A stretch of 64,000 bases of DNA from Mesorhizobium sp. WSM3862 (GTDB lineage: Bacteria; Pseudomonadota; Alphaproteobacteria; Rhizobiales; Rhizobiaceae): NCBI RefSeq assembly GCF_002294985.1, contig NZ_NSGE01000008.1, positions 1 through 64,000 on the forward strand. Reading direction: 5' to 3'. The translations under genes and the position numbers were made by a program. The notes under the pieces were generated by a model, which made no database searches, was not told the DNA's origin, and saw only the letters and a program-made list of their open reading frames with translations. Positions 45,236 through 53,855 of this stretch are shown here, piece by piece (position 1 is the stretch's first letter; each line of letters starts with the position of its first letter).

Positions 45236-45424
45236 CTATTTTCGCCTTGCCGGCTTCTTCTTTGGCTCCGCTTCAACCGGCCCGCGGGCGAGCCTGGCCG
45301 CGCGGAGCCGTTCCGTCTTTGCCTGCCGCGCTGCCGCTTCGCCCTCGATTATCGTGCGCGCCGTCTTCGTGGTGGCTTCGCTCTTGGCGTCGCCCTTCGG
45401 CTTGAACACACTGGTTTCGGCCAT
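45236..45424 (-). CDS. small basic hypothetical protein (62 aa)
   Basis: This Lys/Arg/Ala-rich protein begins MAETSVFKPKGDAKSEATTK and ends KKKPARRK. It is probably disordered to helical. Such short basic proteins recur in Rhizobiales, but no function is known. A GAGG-type binding site lies upstream of ATG 45424. Confidence 0.6.
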   Translation of the reverse strand: MAETSVFKPKGDAKSEATTKTARTIIEGEAAARQAKTERLRAARLARGPVEAEPKKKPARRK

Positions 45425-45485
45425 GGTCTACCTCGCAATTTGAAACGAAGAAGGCCGGGCAAGCCCGACCTTCCAAAGCATATCT

Positions 45486-45577
45486 CCCGAAATCGGAAAC
45501 CGGTTAGGGGAAGACATGCGTAAAACCCCAAAACATGTTGCCCGAAATCGGGAGCCGGTTTCGGGACGAAGACATCC
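45486..45577. repeat. two adjacent copies of a CCGAAATCGG...CCGGTT palindromic element
   Basis: Copy one is CCCGAAATCGGAAACCGGTT followed by ...GAAGACATGCG. Copy two is CCCGAAATCGGGAGCCGGTT followed by ...GAAGACATCCG. The two are about 55 bases apart in the same orientation. They lie between a small gene and cspA. Confidence 0.75.
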
Positions 45578-45643
45578 GCAAGATCAAAGTGCTCCAAGGC
45601 CAATGCCGGTACATCCGCGGTCAAAGGCCATGGATGCACGGCA

Positions 45644-45853
45644 TCAGCCCGCCTGGATATTCTCCGCCGAGCTTTTGCCGTTCCGCTGGTTCTTCACGAT
45701 GTCGAAGCTCACCTTCTGGCCCTCCGCTAGCGAGCGCATTCCGGCGCGCTCGACGGCGGAGATATGGACGAACACGTCCGGCTGCCCATTGCCCTGCTCG
45801 ATGAAGCCGAAGCCTTTCGTGGCGTTGAAAAACTTCACGGTTCCAGTAGTCAT
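45644..45853 (-). CDS. cspA: cold-shock protein (CspA family)
   Basis: This 69-residue single-strand nucleic-acid binding protein has RNP1 KGFGFI (residues 13-18) and RNP2 VFVHISAVE. Its length and start (MTTGTVKFFNATKGFGFIEQ) are typical of alphaproteobacterial CspA. AAGGAAAATCGT precedes the ATG. An upstream region of several hundred bases without a supported gene is consistent with the long leader usual for cold-shock mRNAs. It acts as an RNA chaperone in the cytoplasm. Confidence 0.95.
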   Translation of the reverse strand: MTTGTVKFFNATKGFGFIEQGNGQPDVFVHISAVERAGMRSLAEGQKVSFDIVKNQRNGKSSAENIQAG

Positions 45854-46333
45854 ACGATTTTCCTTTCAAATCGACGCAAATCATCGCCGCCTGGCTGCGT
45901 GCCAAACGTCGCAGTCTTCGAAATTGAGAGGGAAGATCGTCAGGGCGCCGAGGCGCAGAAACAACATTCGTTCAACAAGTTCGATTTGAAAAACATAGCG
46001 CTTAACCGCAGCGGCGACAAGGCGAGGCGAAATAATATTATCGAAGGCCGTTGTCCTGAAAAGCTTCCGGGCGACTAATTGCGCTTGCCGCCCGACTCCT
46101 ATAGCGGGCTTCCGCCCGGCGCCGATGAAAGCGCCGAGATACAGATCTTTATCCCTCGCCGACAAGAACCGAAATGCCCAGCCGATTGTTGGCCCGCTAG
46201 CCCCGCTGAGCGTTCCCTGCCGGCTCACGCCATGTGTCGAATTGTGTGCTGGATAGACGCTGCGGCGGGTACTGTGACCACCCCGCCACAAAACTTAGCC
46301 GCGCCAGTTCCTCAGCGGCCGCCACCCGCAAAA
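45854..46333. other. intergenic region between cspA and minC
   Basis: No gene is supported. It probably contains the long cspA leader (minus strand) and promoters for both directions. An AT-rich GCGAAATAATATTATCGAAG lies near 46028-46047. A minus-strand open frame exists but overlaps the expected leader and has no clear start. Confidence 0.45.
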
Positions 46334-46374
46334 TTAACCTTTTGTTAACCATTCGCCCGGCACCCTTTAACCAT
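46334..46374 (+). promoter_or_regulatory. CtrA-type binding boxes upstream of minC
   Basis: TTAACCTTTTGTTAACCAT (46334-46352) is an exact TTAA-N7-TTAA pattern. A second half-site TTAACCAT lies at 46367-46374, directly before the minC ribosome binding site. CtrA is the alphaproteobacterial cell-cycle master regulator, and its control of minCDE has been reported in Sinorhizobium meliloti. Confidence 0.75.
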
Positions 46375-46395
46375 TGAGTAAGGATTCGTCTGGCC

Positions 46396-47259
46396 GTGAC
46401 CTTCGCCGCCCCTTTGCACAACAAATCCATCCGCTTCCGCGCCCGCTCCTTCGTCGCTTTCACGCTGACGCCGGAGGCGCCGATCGACGAGTGGCTGGAG
46501 GGGCTCGATCACTGGATCGGCAACTCGCCGGGCTATTTCAATGGCCGCCCGGTAGTGCTGGATCTCAACACTTTGAAGCCGGGGCCGGAGGAGATCGCAG
46601 CGCTTGTCGGCACGCTCGCCCGGCGCGGCATCCGCGTCTACGCGATCGAGCTCGAGGGCGCCGAGCTCGGCCCCGATTTGCCGCCGCTGCTCGCCGGCGC
46701 CAAGGAGGCGACCGCCGAGGGGTTGCTGGGCAGGGCCGCGCGCAAGGCGAAGGCGGAAGAGATCACGGTCGAGACGGCTACGGTCGAGGACGTGCAGCCG
46801 GGGCAAATGAGGGCGCCGCAGGATGAGCTGGCGAAGCTCGATGCGCAGAACGCGCGAGCCGCCGAAGCAGCCAAGTCGGAACCGGCCGGGTCGGGGCAGG
46901 GTGCTGCACCGGCACGGCACGAGCCTTCCGCCGGCACCCTGATGATCAAGGCGCCGATCCGCTCCGGGCAGTCGGTCTTTCATCCGCATGGCGACGTCAT
47001 CGTGCTGGGCTCCGTCGCGTCCGGCTCGGAAATCGTCGCCGGCGGTTCGATCCATGTCTACGGCACGCTGCGCGGTCGGGCGATCGCCGGCTCGGAAGGC
47101 AACACATCGGCGCGCATCTTCTGCCGCAAGAACGAGGCCGAGCTGCTCGCCGTCGACGGCTGGTACACCACGGCCGAGGAGATGGAAGGTGTTTCGCGCG
47201 GCAAGGCGGTGCAGGCGTTCCTCGAAAACGATGCGCTGTGCGTGGTGCCGCTCGGCTGA
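46396..47259 (+). CDS. minC: septum site-determining protein MinC
   Basis: This 287-residue protein has a MinC N-terminal domain (about residues 8-105, with RSFVAFTLTPEAPIDEWL) and a long Ala/Glu-rich linker. The C-terminal beta-helical domain (about residues 181-285) contains LMIKAPIRSGQSVFHPHGD, VLGSVASGSEIVAGGSIHVY and GRAIAG. It inhibits FtsZ assembly away from midcell. It starts at GTG 46396 after AAGGA. It is first in minCDE, directly downstream of CtrA boxes. Confidence 0.97.
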   Translation: MTFAAPLHNKSIRFRARSFVAFTLTPEAPIDEWLEGLDHWIGNSPGYFNGRPVVLDLNTLKPGPEEIAALVGTLARRGIRVYAIELEGAELGPDLPPLLAGAKEATAEGLLGRAARKAKAEEITVETATVEDVQPGQMRAPQDELAKLDAQNARAAEAAKSEPAGSGQGAAPARHEPSAGTLMIKAPIRSGQSVFHPHGDVIVLGSVASGSEIVAGGSIHVYGTLRGRAIAGSEGNTSARIFCRKNEAELLAVDGWYTTAEEMEGVSRGKAVQAFLENDALCVVPLG

Positions 47260-47367
47260 GTCTTTGGCCGCGCAAGCTTCGGACCGGTTTCGCGTGCCAT
47301 TGTCCTTCATGAGTCCGCCGTGCCCGGCACGGCCAGAGAATAAAAATCGCCAACGGAGGCTGGATAT

Positions 47368-48183
47368 ATGGGCAAGGTAGTCGTGGTCACCTCGGGCAAG
47401 GGGGGCGTCGGCAAGACAACCTCGACGGCCGCGCTCGGCGCTGCCGTGGCCAAGACCGGCAAGAAGGTTGCCCTGGTCGATTTCGACGTCGGCCTGCGCA
47501 ATCTCGACCTCATCATGGGTGCCGAGCGCCGCGTGGTGTTCGACCTCGTCAACGTTATCCAGGGCACCGCAAAACTGTCGCAGGCGCTGATCCGCGACAA
47601 GCGGCTGGAGACGCTCTATCTGCTGCCGGCCTCGCAGACGCGCGACAAGGACGCGCTGACCGAGGAGGGCGTTGCCGAAGTCATCGCCCGGCTGCGCTCG
47701 GTGTTCGACTATGTCTTCTGCGACAGCCCGGCCGGCATCGAGCGCGGCGCCCAGCTTGCCATGCGCTTCGCCGACGAGGCGGTCATCGTCACCAACCCGG
47801 AAGTGTCGTCGGTGCGAGATTCCGACCGCATCATCGGCCTGCTCGACGCCCGTACCATGAAGGCCGAGCAGGGCGAGCTGATCCAGAAGCACGTGCTGGT
47901 CACGCGCTATGACGCGGCGCGCGCCTCGCGCGGCGAGATGCTGTCGATCGACGACGTGCTGGAGATCCTTTCGACGCCGCTGCTCGGCATCATCCCGGAA
48001 AGCCAGGATGTGCTCAGGGCCTCCAACCTCGGCGCGCCGGTGACGCTCAGCGAGCCGATCAACATCGCCGCCAAGGCTTACCTCGAAGCGGCACGGCGCC
48101 TGGAAGGCGAGGACCTGCCGGTGGTCGTCCCCTTCGAGCGCAAGGGTTTCCTCGAACGGCTTCTCGGAAGGAGGGCGGCATGA
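47368..48183 (+). CDS. minD: septum site-determining ATPase MinD
   Basis: This 271-residue deviant Walker ATPase has the A motif GKGGVGKTTS with signature lysine (near residues 9-18), switch motif DFDVGLRNLDL and a later FCDSPAGIE. The C-terminus ends in the amphipathic membrane-targeting helix ERKGFLERLLGRRA. It recruits MinC to the membrane and oscillates with MinE. It lies 108 bases after minC and overlaps minE by four bases (ATGA). Confidence 0.98.
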   Translation: MGKVVVVTSGKGGVGKTTSTAALGAAVAKTGKKVALVDFDVGLRNLDLIMGAERRVVFDLVNVIQGTAKLSQALIRDKRLETLYLLPASQTRDKDALTEEGVAEVIARLRSVFDYVFCDSPAGIERGAQLAMRFADEAVIVTNPEVSSVRDSDRIIGLLDARTMKAEQGELIQKHVLVTRYDAARASRGEMLSIDDVLEILSTPLLGIIPESQDVLRASNLGAPVTLSEPINIAAKAYLEAARRLEGEDLPVVVPFERKGFLERLLGRRAA

Positions 48184-48452
48184 GCATTCTCGACCTCTTC
48201 AAGCGGCGCACCAGTGCGCCTGTGGCGCGCGAGCGGCTGCAGCTGCTGCTCGCCTATGAACGCCAGAGCCGTGGCCAGCCAGACCTCGTCTCCATTCTGC
48301 GCGAGGAGATCATGGCCGTCATTGCCAAGCATGTGCAGATCGACCAGGACTATCTCCAGGTCTCGATGGATCGCGGCGCCACCATGTCGACGCTGGAGAT
48401 CGACATCCAGATCCCCAACAAGAGCGCCGCGCCACTGGCGATGGCGGGGTGA
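48180..48452 (+). CDS. minE: cell division topological specificity factor MinE
   Basis: This 90-residue protein begins with the membrane and MinD-binding helix (MSILDLFKRR, then RERLQLLLAYER). The C-terminal dimerisation domain includes LVSILREEIMAVIAKHVQID. Its length fits the family. It stimulates the MinD ATPase and completes the minCDE operon. Confidence 0.97.
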   Translation: MSILDLFKRRTSAPVARERLQLLLAYERQSRGQPDLVSILREEIMAVIAKHVQIDQDYLQVSMDRGATMSTLEIDIQIPNKSAAPLAMAG

Positions 48453-48478
48453 AGCTGGTTTAGCGCCGGCGGGACAGC

Positions 48479-48532
48479 ACCCCCTCTGTCCTGCCGGACA
48501 TCTCCCCCGCAAGGGCCCGCAAGGGGGAGATC
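48479..48532. repeat. copy of palindromic intergenic repeat
   Basis: Reads ACCCCCTCTGTCCTGCCGGA then CATCTCCCCCGCAAGGGCCC and GCAAGGGGGAGATC. It contains the core in one orientation, and the opposite orientation follows at 48592. Confidence 0.9.
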
Positions 48533-48591
48533 AGATGTCGTCGCCGCTTTCGCCAACTTCCGACGGAGCAGGAAGAGCGCGGCAGCCGGAG

Positions 48592-48645
48592 CTGCCAATC
48601 TCCCCCCTTGCGGGGGAGATGCCCGGCAGGGCAGAGGGGGGTGTG
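48592..48645. repeat. copy of palindromic intergenic repeat (opposite orientation)
   Basis: Reads CTGCCAATCTCCCCCCTTGC then GGGGGAGATGCCCGGCAGGG and CAGAGGGGGG. With the copy at 48479-48532 it forms a large imperfect inverted structure between the converging minE and ABC exporter genes, a position where it may act as a bidirectional terminator. Confidence 0.9.
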
Positions 48646-48684
48646 TCGCGCCAACCTTCGCCACTTCCCTCGCAAAGAAAGCCC

Positions 48685-50457
48685 TCACTCCGGCTGGTAC
48701 AGCTCATCCATGCTGCGCGCCGCCAGTTCCGCGAACGGCGCCTGCTTCTTCACCCGCCCATGCTCCAGGATCACCAGGTCGTCGCAGAACGCGATGGTCG
48801 AGTGGTGATGGCTGATGACGATCGTGGTGCGGCGGCCGGCGCGCGATTTCAGCGTTTCCACGATCGCCGCTTCCGAGAGCCCGTCCACTGCATTTGTGGC
48901 TTCGTCGAGGATCAAAATGTCGGGGTCGCGCAGCAGCGCTCGCGCCAGCGCGATGCGCTGCCTTTGCCCGGCCGACAGGTTGACGCCGCGATAGCCGACC
49001 ACCGTCTGGTAGGCCTGCGGCAGCGTCTCGATGAAGCCATGCGCCTCGGCGAGCTTGGCCGCGCGGCGCGCCTCTTCCGCGCTGGCCGTGTCCTTGCCGT
49101 AGGTGATGTTGTCGAGGATGGTGCCGTCGACCAGCTCCAGCTCCTGGCTGGCCAGAGCGATATGCGCCCGCCATTGGGCCGGGTCGATCTCGCCGAGCGG
49201 CGCGCCGTCGACGAGGATGCGGCCGCCATCGGGCTCGACGAAGCGGCAGAGCAGGTTGACGATCGTCGTCTTGCCGGCGCCGGAGCGGCCGATCAGCGCC
49301 GTCGAGCGGCCGCTCACGATGTCGAAGCTCGCCGCATGCAGCACCGCCGCGCGCTGCTCCTCATTGGCATAGCTGAAGCTGACGCCCTCGAAGGCGATCT
49401 TCTCGCCGAGTCCCGCGAACGGGCGGCTGCCCGTGGGCGGCACGGGCTTGCCCTCGGGGTCGAGCAGCCAGCTCACCTCCTCCAGCGAGCCGGAAAGCCC
49501 CTGCAGCTGGCTCCAGGTCATCTGCAGCGCGCGCACATGCGGCTGCAGGCGGTAAAGCAGGATGAGGAAGGCGGCGACCAACGGGAAGCTCAGGCCAGCA
49601 AGCCAGGCGCCGATCACCACCGCCAGGAACAACACGGCGTGCAGCACTTCGGTGAGCGGCGCCAGCGCGCCCTGGCGACTGGAAAGCGTGAAGGCCGCCC
49701 GCCGCACGCTGTCCGATGCCTTCTCGAAGGCGGCCTTCTCGCGCGCCTCCTGGCCGAAGATCCGGATGAGACGGCCGGCATGCACCAGGTGCAGCATCTG
49801 CGAGGCTAAAGCGCTGTTGCGGGCCGCGACGCTGCGGCTCGGGCCCTTGAGATGCGCCGACAGCGCCATATGTGCCGCTTGCACCAGCGCCAGGCCGAGC
49901 ATCACCAGCAGCGTCATCTGCCAGGATAAGAGCAGCAGGAAGGCAAGCAGGATAACCGCCGCCGAGGCGCTGACGATCGCGCCCAGCATCCCCTGCATGG
50001 CGTCCGACGCCCGCCAGGATTCGTTGGAGATGATGTTGAGCAGCCGCCCTGGGCTCTCCTTCAAGAAGAACGGATAGCCGACGCTGAGCAGGCGTTCGGC
50101 GAGCGCGCCGCGGATCGACTGGCCGGCCTTGCCGTAGATATGCGCGGTCAGCACCGCATTGGCGAAGGCAAGCAGGTTCTTGAGCAGGATCGAGCCGAGG
50201 ATCGCGGCCGAAATCGCGATCAGGCGCTCGCGCTCGCCGAGCCCGGCGCCGACCTTCTGCAGCAGGGCGGAAAGGCCGGCCATGCCGGTCGCCTCGCCAT
50301 GTCCCATGATGATGCCGAGCAGCGGAATGATCAGCCCGATGCCGAAGCCTTCGAGCGCAGCACTGGCAAGCCCGAGCGCGACCACGACGGGCAGCAGGCC
50401 GAGCTGACGGCGGCCGAGCGCCCGCCGCAGCATCGCCGGTGTCGGATGCCCGCTCAT
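48685..50457 (-). CDS. ABC transporter ATP-binding/permease protein (MsbA-like exporter)
   Basis: This 590-residue half-transporter has six predicted helices (about residues 1-300) and a C-terminal ATPase. Walker A is ALIGRSGAGKTT, the signature is LSAGQRQRIALAR, Walker B is ILILDEATNAVD, and the H-loop is VISHHHS. Its architecture matches exporters of lipids or lipid-linked glycans. It is the last gene of a minus-strand cluster with two glycosyltransferases and an acyltransferase. Its start overlaps the previous gene by four bases, so a role in exporting the glycan made by the cluster is plausible. Confidence 0.93.
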   Translation of the reverse strand: MSGHPTPAMLRRALGRRQLGLLPVVVALGLASAALEGFGIGLIIPLLGIIMGHGEATGMAGLSALLQKVGAGLGERERLIAISAAILGSILLKNLLAFANAVLTAHIYGKAGQSIRGALAERLLSVGYPFFLKESPGRLLNIISNESWRASDAMQGMLGAIVSASAAVILLAFLLLLSWQMTLLVMLGLALVQAAHMALSAHLKGPSRSVAARNSALASQMLHLVHAGRLIRIFGQEAREKAAFEKASDSVRRAAFTLSSRQGALAPLTEVLHAVLFLAVVIGAWLAGLSFPLVAAFLILLYRLQPHVRALQMTWSQLQGLSGSLEEVSWLLDPEGKPVPPTGSRPFAGLGEKIAFEGVSFSYANEEQRAAVLHAASFDIVSGRSTALIGRSGAGKTTIVNLLCRFVEPDGGRILVDGAPLGEIDPAQWRAHIALASQELELVDGTILDNITYGKDTASAEEARRAAKLAEAHGFIETLPQAYQTVVGYRGVNLSAGQRQRIALARALLRDPDILILDEATNAVDGLSEAAIVETLKSRAGRRTTIVISHHHSTIAFCDDLVILEHGRVKKQAPFAELAARSMDELYQPE

Positions 50458-51479
50458 GGCGCGCCGGCCTCCGCGCTGACCTCGGCGGCTTCCTCAGCGT
50501 GCGGCGGCTGCCGATCGGGCCGGCCGGCCAGCACGAGCGTCATGAATTTCGCCGCGCCCGCGAGGTTCATCAAAACGATCGGCCAGTGCGAGAGCCTGAG
50601 ATCCTGGTCGAAGCGCGGGCCGCCGATCAGCTCGCGCGTGGCGGCACGCGCCGCCCAATAGAAATGGCGAAGCAGCCATGGTGCGCGGCGGAAATGCTTG
50701 AGACACAGCGCGCCATTGCCGAAATGGTAGTCGCGGTGCAGCCGATCGATCGCCTTGCGGCCGCGCCGGCCGTGGTGGTGGAAGATCGTCATGTCGGGCA
50801 CATATTCCACCGCCATGCCGGCGAGCATGGCGCGCACCAGGTAGTCGGTGTCTTCCGCCGAGCGCAGCGGCCCGCCGGCGCCGAAGCGTTCGTCGAAGGG
50901 GCCGATGCGAGCGGCGACGTCGCGATGCATGGTCATGTTGCAGCCGAGCACGAAGCCGCCCGGATGCACGGCGGGCGTCAGCCGCTGGCGCTCGTCGCAG
51001 CGCTTGATGGTGAAGGGCAGGTCGCGCGCATCGCCGAGCTCGACGCGGCCGCCGCGGATCAGCCATTTCTCGCCGCTTGCATCATGCCGTTGGAGATCGG
51101 CGAGGTAGTTGCGGTCGAGCCTGCAGTCGTCGTCGATGAAGACCAGCACGCGCCCGCGCGCCCGCGCCAGCCCCGCATTGCGCGCCGCCGCCAGCCCGGG
51201 CCGCGGCTCTGAGATCGCCGTCAGTGGAATGTCGGAGCTCGCGGCGATCCGGGAAAGATATTCCGCCGTGCCGTCGCGCGAGCCGTTGTCGACCACCACC
51301 AGTTCGGCGGCGAAGGCGGGATGCGCAAGACAGGCGGCACGGATCGAATCGATGCAGGCTTCAAGCACCGCCGCGCGGTCACGGGTGCAGACGATGAAGG
51401 AGACCTGCGGCCGCTGCCTGGGCCAGGGAGGCGCGGGCAGGGCCGGGTGCCGGGGCAGGGGATGGCGCGCGTCGTTCAT
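50454..51479 (-). CDS. GT2 family glycosyltransferase with long C-terminal extension
   Basis: This 341-residue protein carries the GT-A nucleotide-sugar fold VSFIVCTRDRAAVLEACIDS (near residue 26) and the metal-binding acidic cluster LVFIDDDCRLD. The acceptor-side region is GGPLRSAEDTDYLVRA. It has no obvious membrane helix. It overlaps the ABC exporter start by four bases. It probably adds a sugar to a surface glycan. Confidence 0.88.
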   Translation of the reverse strand: MNDARHPLPRHPALPAPPWPRQRPQVSFIVCTRDRAAVLEACIDSIRAACLAHPAFAAELVVVDNGSRDGTAEYLSRIAASSDIPLTAISEPRPGLAAARNAGLARARGRVLVFIDDDCRLDRNYLADLQRHDASGEKWLIRGGRVELGDARDLPFTIKRCDERQRLTPAVHPGGFVLGCNMTMHRDVAARIGPFDERFGAGGPLRSAEDTDYLVRAMLAGMAVEYVPDMTIFHHHGRRGRKAIDRLHRDYHFGNGALCLKHFRRAPWLLRHFYWAARAATRELIGGPRFDQDLRLSHWPIVLMNLAGAAKFMTLVLAGRPDRQPPHAEEAAEVSAEAGAP

Positions 51480-51504
51480 GGAGAGGGCTCAGCGCTGAGG
51501 CTGC

Positions 51505-51551
51505 TGACCTCCCCGCTTGTCAGGGGAGATTGGCTGTCGCGCCGGCTTTCG
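51505..51551. repeat. partial copy of palindromic intergenic repeat
   Basis: TGACCTCCCCGCTTGTCAGG followed by GGAGATTGGCTGTCGC resembles the left end of the copies at 30564 and 37006. It lies between the two GT2 genes. Confidence 0.6.
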
Positions 51552-51591
51552 CCGATTTCCACCGCCGGCGAGTGGACGCGGCCAAAGCTGC

Positions 51592-52707
51592 TCATGCCGC
51601 CTCCATCCTGTAAGGCGCCAGCACCGATGCCGCCGGCGTGGATTTGAAGCGGTAGGCGAGCCTGTCGGCCTGCTTGCCGGCCCACATCGAAGCCTGGCTG
51701 AGCCACGGTGCCCAGGCCCCGGGGCGCAAGGCATATTGCTCGCGGCGGCGGATCGCGTTCCATTTCGCGGAAAGCGTCAAAAGCTCATGCGTGAGCGCGG
51801 GTTGCTCCTCGTCGTTGACGAGCTGGTAGAGGAAATAGAAGAGGTTGAGCGCACCGGCCTCGAAGCTCGGGCGCACCGCCGCGGGCAGCGCGGCAATCCG
51901 CTCTTCCAGCGCGCGGATGAAGGCCGCTGCCCCGGCCACCGTCGCGAAGGAGACTTGATCGCCGATGGCGCGCAGGTTCCTAGTATCGTCCGTCAGACCC
52001 TCGCGCTCGAGGTTTTCGCCGACGATCCGGAGATGCGTGCGCCGCATCTCCTTGACATGCCGGCTGGTCACGCTGCCGGAATGCACGCGGTAGACCAGCA
52101 GCCTCTCCTCCATCAGGGCCGCCGGATAACGGTCGGCGAGCCGGCGGAAGAGGTCGAAATCCTCGGCATGCCGGTAGGCGGCGTCGTAATGAAGGTCGGC
52201 CTCTCCGATCACCCGGCGGTTGTAGACCACGGTCGGGTGCATGAAGATCGTGAAGAACTTCGCGAGCACGGCAAGGTCGAGGCGGAACACCGGGTCGAGC
52301 CTGCCGGGCGCAATACGCCCACGCACCAGCATGTCGACGATCGAGCCGCAAAAGCCGATCTCGGGACGCGTTGCAAACAGCGCCGCCTGGCGCGACAGCC
52401 GCCAGGGATAGGCGAAGTCGTCGGCGTCCATGCGCGCGACGAGCTCGCCTTGCGCGCTCGCCAGCCCCTCATTGAGACTGGCGACGAGACCGCGGTTCTC
52501 GCGCGAAACAATGGATACGCGGCTGTCCGCCTTGCGGCAGCGGTCGAGGATTTCCAGCGACCGGTCTGTCGAACCGTCGTCGATGGCGATGATCTCGAGC
52601 CGGCTGTAATCCTGCCGCAGGATCGATTGGATTGCAGCGCCGACATAGGGCTCGGCATTGTAGACCGGCAGCAGCACGGAGATGAGGGGAGTGGCGCTCG
52701 CCATCAT
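51592..52707 (-). CDS. GT2 family glycosyltransferase
   Basis: This 371-residue protein begins MMASATPLISVLLPVYNAEP, the GT2 N-terminus. It has the donor-binding DDGSTDRSLEILD, the metal site ARMDADDFAYP, and the segment YRHAEDFDLFRRL with the catalytic-base ED motif. The start ATG 52707 overlaps the acyltransferase stop by four bases. The C-terminal helical part (residues 260-371) is unassigned. It belongs to the surface-glycan cluster. Confidence 0.9.
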   Translation of the reverse strand: MMASATPLISVLLPVYNAEPYVGAAIQSILRQDYSRLEIIAIDDGSTDRSLEILDRCRKADSRVSIVSRENRGLVASLNEGLASAQGELVARMDADDFAYPWRLSRQAALFATRPEIGFCGSIVDMLVRGRIAPGRLDPVFRLDLAVLAKFFTIFMHPTVVYNRRVIGEADLHYDAAYRHAEDFDLFRRLADRYPAALMEERLLVYRVHSGSVTSRHVKEMRRTHLRIVGENLEREGLTDDTRNLRAIGDQVSFATVAGAAAFIRALEERIAALPAAVRPSFEAGALNLFYFLYQLVNDEEQPALTHELLTLSAKWNAIRRREQYALRPGAWAPWLSQASMWAGKQADRLAYRFKSTPAASVLAPYRMEAA

Positions 52708-53855
52708 CGCCGCGCCTCGGTTTGCTGCAGGTCCAGCGCGGACACGCTGGCCGGCGGGCCTATCCAGCTTGTCTCGCCCGCCATGCCCGCGCGCGACCGC
52801 GCGACATAGGGGAAATAGCGCTTGAGACTGTTGAGCGGCTTTTCGAACAGCGCCCAGGAGAGTGAGGCGACAAGCAGCGTGGCGGCGCCTGCGACAAGGA
52901 AGCGGCCAGGCCCTTGCTCCGAGACGTTGAGCGGGATCCAGGGCTGCGCCTTGACGGCGTAGGCGAGAAGGATCGGGTGGTAGAGATAGACGCCGTAGCT
53001 GATGCGGCCGAGGAAAAGCAGCGGTGGCAGTTCGGCCAGCTTGCCGAGCCTGCCGCCGAGGCCGTTGGAGCAGGCGGCGACGATCGCCACCAGCGGCACC
53101 AGCGGCAGCACCTGCACCAGCGCCCAGTGCCCCCACTCCCATGCCGAGTTCGCCGGTCCCGGATCGGACCAGACGACGAGCAGGAAAACGACCGCGAAAG
53201 CCGGCCAGCCGAGCCGCATCCAGCGCGGCACATCGGCGCCCCTGGCGCGGCGAACGGCAAGCAGGGCGCCGCAGCCGAGCGCGTCCATAGAGGCCGGCGG
53301 CAACAGGTCCCGGGCGAGCGCCGGGTTGGCGGTGAGCGGCCAGTAGAAGCGGTAGGCGAACGAGAAGAGGATGACGCCGATCGTGATCGCCTCGATACGC
53401 CGGCGCGGCGCCAGCAGCACGATCAGCGGCCAGACGAGATAGAACTGCTCCTCGATGCTGAGGCTCCAGAAATGGCAGAGGAGCCAGGGGTTCCAGTCGT
53501 TGCGCAGCGCATACCAGAAGTTCGAGAGATAAAGCGCATGCCAGGCAAGCGACGAGCTGGACTCTTCCAGATTGGTGACCCAGACCAGGGCCAGCACCGC
53601 GAAATAAGGCGGAAAAATCCGGATTATGCGCCTGGCGTAGAAGGCGCGCAGCGCTGGCCCGGAAGCGAATGCGTTGCTCTCACGCGCGTCCAGCAAAAGC
53701 CGGGTGATCAGGAAGCCGGAGAGCACGAAGAACAGCCGCACGCCGAGATGGCCGAGGAAGGAGGTGCCGTTCGGCGCAAGGAAATGCGCGTAAAGCACCA
53801 GCGTGACGGCTACAGCTCGCACTGCATCAAGCTGGATGTCGCGCTGACCTGTCAT
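52704..53855 (-). CDS. acyltransferase 3 family membrane protein (OafA/YrhL-like)
   Basis: This 383-residue protein has about ten transmembrane helices and typical AT3 motifs: early IQLDAVRAVAVTLVLYAHF with the catalytic His, then RLFFVLSGFLITR, FYARRIIRIFPPYF, LWSLSIEEQFYLVWP (as HFWSLSIEEQFYLVWP) and SYGVYLYHP. It O-acylates sugars of surface polysaccharides in the inner membrane. ATG 53855 with GGGGGACC upstream is chosen over an upstream frame without features. It is the first gene of the minus-strand cluster. Confidence 0.93.
   Translation of the reverse strand: MTGQRDIQLDAVRAVAVTLVLYAHFLAPNGTSFLGHLGVRLFFVLSGFLITRLLLDARESNAFASGPALRAFYARRIIRIFPPYFAVLALVWVTNLEESSSSLAWHALYLSNFWYALRNDWNPWLLCHFWSLSIEEQFYLVWPLIVLLAPRRRIEAITIGVILFSFAYRFYWPLTANPALARDLLPPASMDALGCGALLAVRRARGADVPRWMRLGWPAFAVVFLLVVWSDPGPANSAWEWGHWALVQVLPLVPLVAIVAACSNGLGGRLGKLAELPPLLFLGRISYGVYLYHPILLAYAVKAQPWIPLNVSEQGPGRFLVAGAATLLVASLSWALFEKPLNSLKRYFPYVARSRAGMAGETSWIGPPASVSALDLQQTEARR

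Noticed and set aside
45881..46291. Minus-strand open frame upstream of cspA
   Set aside because: It lies in the expected long leader of the cold-shock gene and has no start signal, although parts look protein-like.
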